From contig NZ_JACNMO010000022.1 in NCBI RefSeq assembly GCF_020622345.1, positions 1 through 64,000 of the forward strand: DNA of 64,000 bases, written 5' to 3'. The notes under the pieces were generated by a model. It worked only from the letters and a program-made list of their open reading frames with translations, was not told where the DNA came from and searched no databases. Made by a program: the position numbers and the translations under genes. Position 1 is the stretch's first letter. The number at the start of each line of letters is the position of its first letter. The DNA comes from Roseobacter weihaiensis. Its GTDB lineage: Bacteria > Pseudomonadota > Alphaproteobacteria > Rhodobacterales > Rhodobacteraceae. Positions 59,941 through 64,000 of the stretch are shown here, piece after piece.

Positions 59941-60825
59941 ATGCCTGCGATTACACCTGATCACGCCGCCGCATATCTTCGCCACACCGTAGGGACTGAG
60001 CCGATCCGCGAGATCGCACGCGCCGACGGGGTTCACGCTTCTACCGTCCTGCGCCGCATCCGCTCAATTGAAGATGCGCGGGACTGCCCGATCTGGTCTC
60101 AGATTTGGGACGACATTTCCCGCGAGTATGCCGCCCCCAAGACCGACGCCCCGCGCGGCTTCGACCTTGCGTCGCTGCTCTGCTACCTCGGCACGTCTGT
60201 TTGCGAAGTTTCGGCCGCGCTCGCGACCGCCTCTATCGGCCGCAAGTCTACGGTCTCGATTCTGGTCGGGGTCGAGACATCCCGATCCCCTGTCCTGCAA
60301 AATGGCGACCAGGTCGCGACGATCTCCCGCGCGGCCGCCCTTGGTCTTGTCCTGTCCGGCGCGGCACGCTGCAAGCCGGGACAAGGGACCGTCCGGGTCG
60401 CCCGACTGGAATTGACCGGCGTCGTCCCGGACGTTCTCGCCGGGATCGAGACGCCCCCGGCTGTCAAGCCTGCGGCACGCCGGATCGCAGCCGAAAGCCG
60501 CAAGAGGTACGGCCCGACATACGGCTCGACGCTGGTCGCTCAAATGGAACGGTCAGGCAGCATGTCCGCCGCAAAGTTTGACGCCGAGCATATCGCGCTT
60601 GTCTGGTCGATGATCGAGACCGCGCAAACCGATCCCGCGCGTTTTCTGGACGCAATCGCCGACCTCAATATCGGCGAGACACTTCCCCCGATCTTCAAGG
60701 CTTTGATTGTGGACGGCTTGGGGTTCGAGGCGACCGAAAAGTCCCTCGGCTGGCCCGCCCGGTCCTGCAAAATGATCTTTCTGATCGCGCTCGATCTGGC
60801 CCGCGACCGCGGCTATGCGGCCTGA
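59941..60825 (+). CDS. HTH protein related to the alphaproteobacterial DUF6456 family
   Basis: A 294-residue protein. The N-terminal helix-turn-helix (PIREIARADGVHASTVLRRIRSIEDARDCP, about 20-50) and the C-terminal end (VDGLGFEATEKSLGWPARSCKMIFLIALDLAR) resemble both ends of a chromosomal Rhodobacterales HTH/DUF6456 protein, where the segments read like CHASTVLRRVRRxExRRDDP and ERxxxWPARSAKLMLRxAL. The middle differs. I infer a phage-borne relative that may act on the same DNA sites or partners as the host copy. The resemblance is from memory of the family and needs a profile search. Confidence 0.6.
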   Translation: MPAITPDHAAAYLRHTVGTEPIREIARADGVHASTVLRRIRSIEDARDCPIWSQIWDDISREYAAPKTDAPRGFDLASLLCYLGTSVCEVSAALATASIGRKSTVSILVGVETSRSPVLQNGDQVATISRAAALGLVLSGAARCKPGQGTVRVARLELTGVVPDVLAGIETPPAVKPAARRIAAESRKRYGPTYGSTLVAQMERSGSMSAAKFDAEHIALVWSMIETAQTDPARFLDAIADLNIGETLPPIFKALIVDGLGFEATEKSLGWPARSCKMIFLIALDLARDRGYAA

Positions 60826-60828
60826 CCC

Positions 60829-61176
60829 ATGGCAAAGGTCGAACCCCTCGCGCCGCGCCCCTTTCCCTGCATGGTCTGCGGCGTAGAGCCTGCCCCTTAT
60901 GGTCTCGGCTGGCCGGGCTTCAAGGATGCGCGCCCGGCGGCGATCCGCAACGCGGGAACCTTCCGGCACTGCGGATCGGTCGAGTGCAACGCTCAAGGCA
61001 TCGCCCGGATGCAAACGGCCGCCCGCACCCCGTTCCCATGGTCCTCGACGCTCTACCCGAAAAAGGTCCGCGACCGGGTCGCCGAGATCACCGGGGAACC
61101 CCCGCCCCGACCCCCCGCGCCCTCACCGCCGAAACCTCAACCCCCTGCAAACGACAAACAAGGACTCCTGTTATGA
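60829..61176 (+). CDS. Small zinc-finger-like phage protein (115 aa)
   Basis: Starts MAKVEPLAPRPFPCMVCGVEP. The pairs CMVC and HCGSVEC suggest one zinc-binding site spanning residues 14-57. The C-terminus is a Pro-rich tail (EPPPRPPAPSPPKPQPPAND). No family recognised. It overlaps the HD-domain gene by 4 bp. Confidence 0.6.
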   Translation: MAKVEPLAPRPFPCMVCGVEPAPYGLGWPGFKDARPAAIRNAGTFRHCGSVECNAQGIARMQTAARTPFPWSSTLYPKKVRDRVAEITGEPPPRPPAPSPPKPQPPANDKQGLLL

Positions 61177-62030
61177 CCAAGAAAAAGCCCACGACCACAC
61201 TCAAGAAACCCGCCCCGAGCCTTTCCGGGTCCGTCCATCCCGAAGGCGCACCCGTGCATGAAAACGGCAGCGTGAAGACGGACGCACCGGTCGATAATTC
61301 TGCCACGCCGGAAGCACCCGACGCGCCGGAAAAGTCTGACACCCCCGAATTTACCATGCCCGCCGACGCAAAGCTGTCTGTCGGCGATCTTGAAACAAAC
61401 TGCCCGGACCCCGAGGCCCTGATTTCGCAAAACCTAGAAGACAAAGAGGCCCCGTTCATGGATGTTCCCGAGGGGTGGACCGAAAGCGCGGTCTGGACCG
61501 GCACCGGCTACCTTGACGTCCTCGATCCTGATCCTCTCGCGATCAAACTCGCCGAGATCGCCCGCGGCCTCGCCCGTCAATACCGCTTCGGACCGGCTCT
61601 GTTGGACGACTACACGGTCGCCGAGCATTCCGTCGGCGCGTTCCGTATCATGCGGGCGATCGGAATTGACGAGGGTTGGAGTGACGAAAATCGCCTGAAT
61701 TTGGAGCGCGCCGCGCTTCTGCATGATGCGCCCGAGTATCTGATCGGCGACATGCTGTCCCCGATCAAACGCCAATGCCCGGCATACCGGGACATCGATG
61801 CGTTCATATCGCGCGCCGTTGAAGTCCGTTTCGGTCTGCCCGCCTTCATTCTGGAATGCGACGAAGTCCGGCGCGTTGACCAGCTTGCGGCCGATACCGA
61901 GGCCCGGGTCTTTATGCCGGACATGCCCGCTTGGCCCGGCATGTCCGACGGCCACCCGGACGGCATTTGCCGGACCACGAAACCGGCCGCCTACTTCCTG
62001 CGGGTCGCTGACAGTCTGGGGCTGCGCTGA
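61173..62030 (+). CDS. HD-domain nucleotide phosphohydrolase (phage YfbR/DatZ type)
   Basis: A 285-residue protein. After a Pro/Glu-rich extension (1-95) comes the phage HD hydrolase fold: WTGTGYLDVLDPDPLAIKLAEIARGLARQYRFG, then His152 (TVAEHSV), His184-Asp185 (ALLHDAPEYLIGDMLSPIKR) and an Asp in the VDQLAADTEA region. Phage members of this group hydrolyse deoxynucleotides; DatZ of Z-genome phages, which removes dATP, belongs to the same family. Two genes later the element carries a MazZ-type gene. Substrate here is not proven. ATG 61173 is used. Confidence 0.8.
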   Translation: MTKKKPTTTLKKPAPSLSGSVHPEGAPVHENGSVKTDAPVDNSATPEAPDAPEKSDTPEFTMPADAKLSVGDLETNCPDPEALISQNLEDKEAPFMDVPEGWTESAVWTGTGYLDVLDPDPLAIKLAEIARGLARQYRFGPALLDDYTVAEHSVGAFRIMRAIGIDEGWSDENRLNLERAALLHDAPEYLIGDMLSPIKRQCPAYRDIDAFISRAVEVRFGLPAFILECDEVRRVDQLAADTEARVFMPDMPAWPGMSDGHPDGICRTTKPAAYFLRVADSLGLR

Positions 62031-62206
62031 TGGGGTCTTTCGCCGCCTTCTTTATTGCAGCCCTCGGCGTCGTCGGGATCGTCGGGGCCTTCATTCTCGG
62101 CGGGATCATTGATGTGATCCTGAGCGCCTTCGGCGTCCCGAAATTCGTCTTTCCGATTGTCCTGTTGTGCCTCGGCGCATTGGCGATCTGGGGCGAGCGG
62201 CGCTGA
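62030..62206 (+). CDS. Small membrane protein (58 aa)
   Basis: Starts MGSFAAFFIAALGVVGIVGA and contains two membrane helices, FFIAALGVVGIVGAFILGGI and FVFPIVLLCLGALAIW, with a short polar turn between and a basic end (GERR). It shares one base with the gene before (TGATG) and after, so it is part of the same coupled run. No family recognised. Confidence 0.6.
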   Translation: MGSFAAFFIAALGVVGIVGAFILGGIIDVILSAFGVPKFVFPIVLLCLGALAIWGERR

Positions 62207-63372
62207 TGGCCCTCTCCGACGACGTCAAGAAAAAGGTCTCACTTGTGGCCGAGGCTGCGCGGGTTGTCACATGGGACACCCGCAAATCCTCGCCCAAGCG
62301 GGGCGATTACTGGTCGCCCTGTCCCTTTCACGGCGAGGCGACGCCCTCTTTCCATGTGACGGAAAAGCCCGGCACCCCCGGGCAGTTCTATTGCTTTGGC
62401 TGTTTCGCAAAAGGGTCTGTGATCGACTTCGTCATGGCGCTGGACGGCGTCTCTTTCGCCGAAGCGGTGAAGCGCCTCGCGGACAGCGGCGGCGTCGGCC
62501 GAGTTGTAGACCCGGTGCAGCAAAAGCGCGTCCGGGACGAAGCGGCCGCCCGTCAAGCGGAGGCCGAGGCCGAGGACGAAGCTAAGGCCGAGCGCCACCA
62601 CGCGGCGGCGTTGCGGCTCTGGCATGACTGCGGTCCGAACCATATCGGTCCGGTTGCGGACTACCTGATAGGTCGCGGGATCGACATTGCCGCCCTCGGC
62701 GGCGTCCCTGCAACCTTGCGCTATCACCCGAATTTGCCCGCCCGATCAGAGTCAGGCGAGATCATCCATCGCGGCCCGGCAATGGTTGCCGCGATCGGTC
62801 GCGGCCGTCTGATCGGCGTTCACCGGACATGGATTGACGGCAACGCCCGCGCCCGCCTTCCCGATGGGACCAAAATCCCCAAAGCATCCCTTGGCCGCAC
62901 CGGGTCGATCTATGGTCAGCCCGTTCGCCTGACACCCCCCGCCCCGGGCGGCGACATGATCGTCGGCGAGGGGATCGAAACCACACTGGCGGGGCTTGTC
63001 CGGTTTCGCCGGGATATGGGCGACAACGTCGCCGCCGAATGCGCGCTGAACCTCGGCGCACTGACCGGCCCGGCCGACCCGGACGCCCCGGCCGAGGGTA
63101 TATCCGCCGCGACCGGCAAGGCCCTGCCGTCCCCGCGCCCCTTGATAGGCCCCGACCGCCCCGGCTGGCTTCCGGCCGAGCCGGTTCACTTCTGCATGAT
63201 CCTCGCCGATCCCTCGACCAAATGCCCCGAGACTGCCCGCCTCAACGCCGAGCGCGCCCGCGCCAAAATCAACCCCCATTGCACCCATGCCGCGAGCCTC
63301 GCGATTCCCCTCGACCGTTGGGATCACGGCGACGACTTCGCCGACCTCGCCAAGAAAGGACTCCTTAAATGA
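62206..63372 (+). CDS. CHC2 zinc-finger/Toprim DNA primase
   Basis: A 388-residue primase-like protein. The N-terminal CHC2 finger has Cys39, His42, Cys63 and Cys66 (SPCPFHGEATPSF ... QFYCFGCFAKGSVIDFV). A linker rich in Glu/Ala follows, then a DUF7146-like part (YLIGRGIDIAALGGVPATLRYHPNLP) and a Toprim domain with the catalytic Glu in MIVGEGIETTLAGL and a late acidic region (LADPSTK, GDDFADL). No helicase domain is fused. It would make primers for the element's replication. Confidence 0.85.
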   Translation: MALSDDVKKKVSLVAEAARVVTWDTRKSSPKRGDYWSPCPFHGEATPSFHVTEKPGTPGQFYCFGCFAKGSVIDFVMALDGVSFAEAVKRLADSGGVGRVVDPVQQKRVRDEAAARQAEAEAEDEAKAERHHAAALRLWHDCGPNHIGPVADYLIGRGIDIAALGGVPATLRYHPNLPARSESGEIIHRGPAMVAAIGRGRLIGVHRTWIDGNARARLPDGTKIPKASLGRTGSIYGQPVRLTPPAPGGDMIVGEGIETTLAGLVRFRRDMGDNVAAECALNLGALTGPADPDAPAEGISAATGKALPSPRPLIGPDRPGWLPAEPVHFCMILADPSTKCPETARLNAERARAKINPHCTHAASLAIPLDRWDHGDDFADLAKKGLLK

Positions 63373-64000
63373 CAAAAACCCCAGAAATGCCCGCCGACTT
63401 CGCCGCGATCAAATCCGAGATTGACGCCGCAAACCTCACACCCTGGTCGAAAGCGCGCATTCTGTCGGCGCTGTCCGACATGGCTTGGATCAATCCGCCT
63501 GCGGTGGACGGGTCTGCGATCGAGGCCGCGGCCGACGCGATCTTTCAGGTTCGGCAAGGCTGCAAGGCCGATAAGGTCGTCGGTCATGCGCCCTTTGATT
63601 ATTGGGCCGCCGAGGCTGCGCTGGCGCAAGTGACGCCGCGGCTCGACCTTCTGACCGTGATCGAGCATCATATCACCTTTTCGCTTGAAACCTTCGGGCC
63701 GGGCGAACGTCTCGCCGGGACGCTCGATCATTTAAGGGGTGAGCTGGTCGAGATCGAAGCCGATCCGCACGATTGCGAGGAATGGGTCGACGTGATCCTG
63801 CTTGCGATCCAAGGCGCAGCCCGCCACGGTCACAACGCCGAGGCGATCGCCGCGAAATGGCTTTTCAAAATGGCGAAAAACAACGCCCGGACTTGGCCCG
63901 ACTGGCGCACGGCCGATCCCGACAAGGCGATCGAGCATATCCGCGGTAACAAAATGAAAACCGATTGCGTTTGCGGCGGATCGGGCATGGTCTCCGGGCT
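63369..64000 (+). CDS. MazZ-type dATP/dGTP diphosphohydrolase (DUF550), 3' end missing
   Basis: At least 210 residues, open to the window edge. The part LETFGPGERLAGTLDHLRGELVEIEADPHDCEEWVDVILLAIQGA (about 106-150) is the DUF550/MazZ domain, an all-alpha NTP-pyrophosphatase relative with the metal-binding pattern E125-E128-E130 and E137/E138-D141; NNARTWPDWRTADPDKAIEHIRG is its usual ending. The first 100 residues and a later CVCGGSG segment are extra. MazZ converts dATP and dGTP to the monophosphates in Z-genome phages; DUF550 proteins also occur in other phages. Coupled to the primase gene by 4 bp. Confidence 0.82.
   Translation, partial: MTKTPEMPADFAAIKSEIDAANLTPWSKARILSALSDMAWINPPAVDGSAIEAAADAIFQVRQGCKADKVVGHAPFDYWAAEAALAQVTPRLDLLTVIEHHITFSLETFGPGERLAGTLDHLRGELVEIEADPHDCEEWVDVILLAIQGAARHGHNAEAIAAKWLFKMAKNNARTWPDWRTADPDKAIEHIRGNKMKTDCVCGGSGMVSG

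Larger units (their letters stand above)
52029..64000. mobile_element. Integrated phage-like element at tRNA-Leu (right end outside the window)
   Basis: From the tRNA-Leu 3' end to the window edge the genes change character: over twenty mostly short genes, nearly all on the plus strand and coupled by ATGA or shorter junctions, with few homologues of known housekeeping function. A tyrosine integrase, nuclease, divergent switch, methyltransferases, primase and nucleotide hydrolases are present. No capsid, terminase or tail gene lies in this part, so a satellite or other integrative element is possible. A repeat of the tRNA 3' end should mark the far boundary. Confidence 0.85.

Noticed and set aside
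1-64000. CRISPR array or rRNA operon
   Set aside because: Reading through the window I saw no regularly spaced direct repeats and no rRNA sequence.
52029-64000. Gene transfer agent cluster
   Set aside because: The visible part has an integrase, primase and nucleotide hydrolases but none of the GTA structural genes, and it sits at a tRNA.

Overview
The window looks like chromosomal DNA of a marine Roseobacter-group alphaproteobacterium (Rhodobacterales). This rests on the mix of genes: a Rhodobacter-type cytochrome bc1 operon (petABC), the MarR/response-regulator pair petP-petR, a VPLPA-CTERM exosortase substrate, a type II lumazine synthase behind an FMN riboswitch, a thiBPQ operon behind a TPP riboswitch, and a gltBD glutamate synthase operon. 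Coding density is high, many genes overlap by ATGA, and base composition is GC-rich. The genus cannot be fixed from the window alone.

Layout. 1-707 is accessory DNA (the end of an XRE regulator and a decayed IS110 transposase) abutting the 3' end of tRNA-Lys. 708-51.8 kb is ordinary core genome: dapF-mtaB; a Crp-type regulator with two perfect TGTGA-N6-TCACA sites just downstream, which flank a small gene and a possible sRNA; petABC; a GST and a PaiB-like protein; FMN riboswitch-ribH; thiBPQ with its TPP riboswitch; aroC; a DMT transporter; a SAP/DUF6434 protein; an exosortase substrate; ilvE divergent from petPR; the isoprenoid block xseB-ispA-dxs; a five-gene catabolic operon (VOC protein, class II aldolase, acyl-CoA dehydrogenase, ADP-forming acyl-CoA ligase, CaiD-like hydratase); the purine salvage pair ade-amn; hup; a second-type clpP; a GlxA-type regulator; msrBA; an orphan hydantoinase subunit; queG; mtgA; gltD-GFA-gltB; uppP; and an NDUFA9-like protein.

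From the 3' end of tRNA-Leu(CAG) at 52.03 kb to the right edge lies an integrated phage-like element. It holds short, translationally coupled genes, a tyrosine integrase, a thermonuclease-type nuclease, a divergent regulatory switch, two DNA methyltransferase-type genes, a CHC2/Toprim primase, an HD-domain nucleotide hydrolase of the phage/DatZ type and a MazZ-type (DUF550) dATP/dGTP diphosphohydrolase cut by the window edge. Its right end is not in the window.

How genes work together. Amn cleaves AMP to adenine and Ade deaminates adenine to hypoxanthine. GltB and GltD form NADPH-glutamate synthase. Dxs and IspA supply isoprenoids for quinones and carotenoids, while PetABC uses the quinol pool and PetPR may control it. 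MsrA and MsrB repair both methionine sulfoxide epimers. The five-gene operon looks like a route that activates an acid to its CoA ester, oxidises and hydrates it, and hands on a product to an aldolase-fold enzyme; its substrate is unknown. In the element, the primase, the two nucleotide hydrolases and the methyltransferases form an early DNA-metabolism module.
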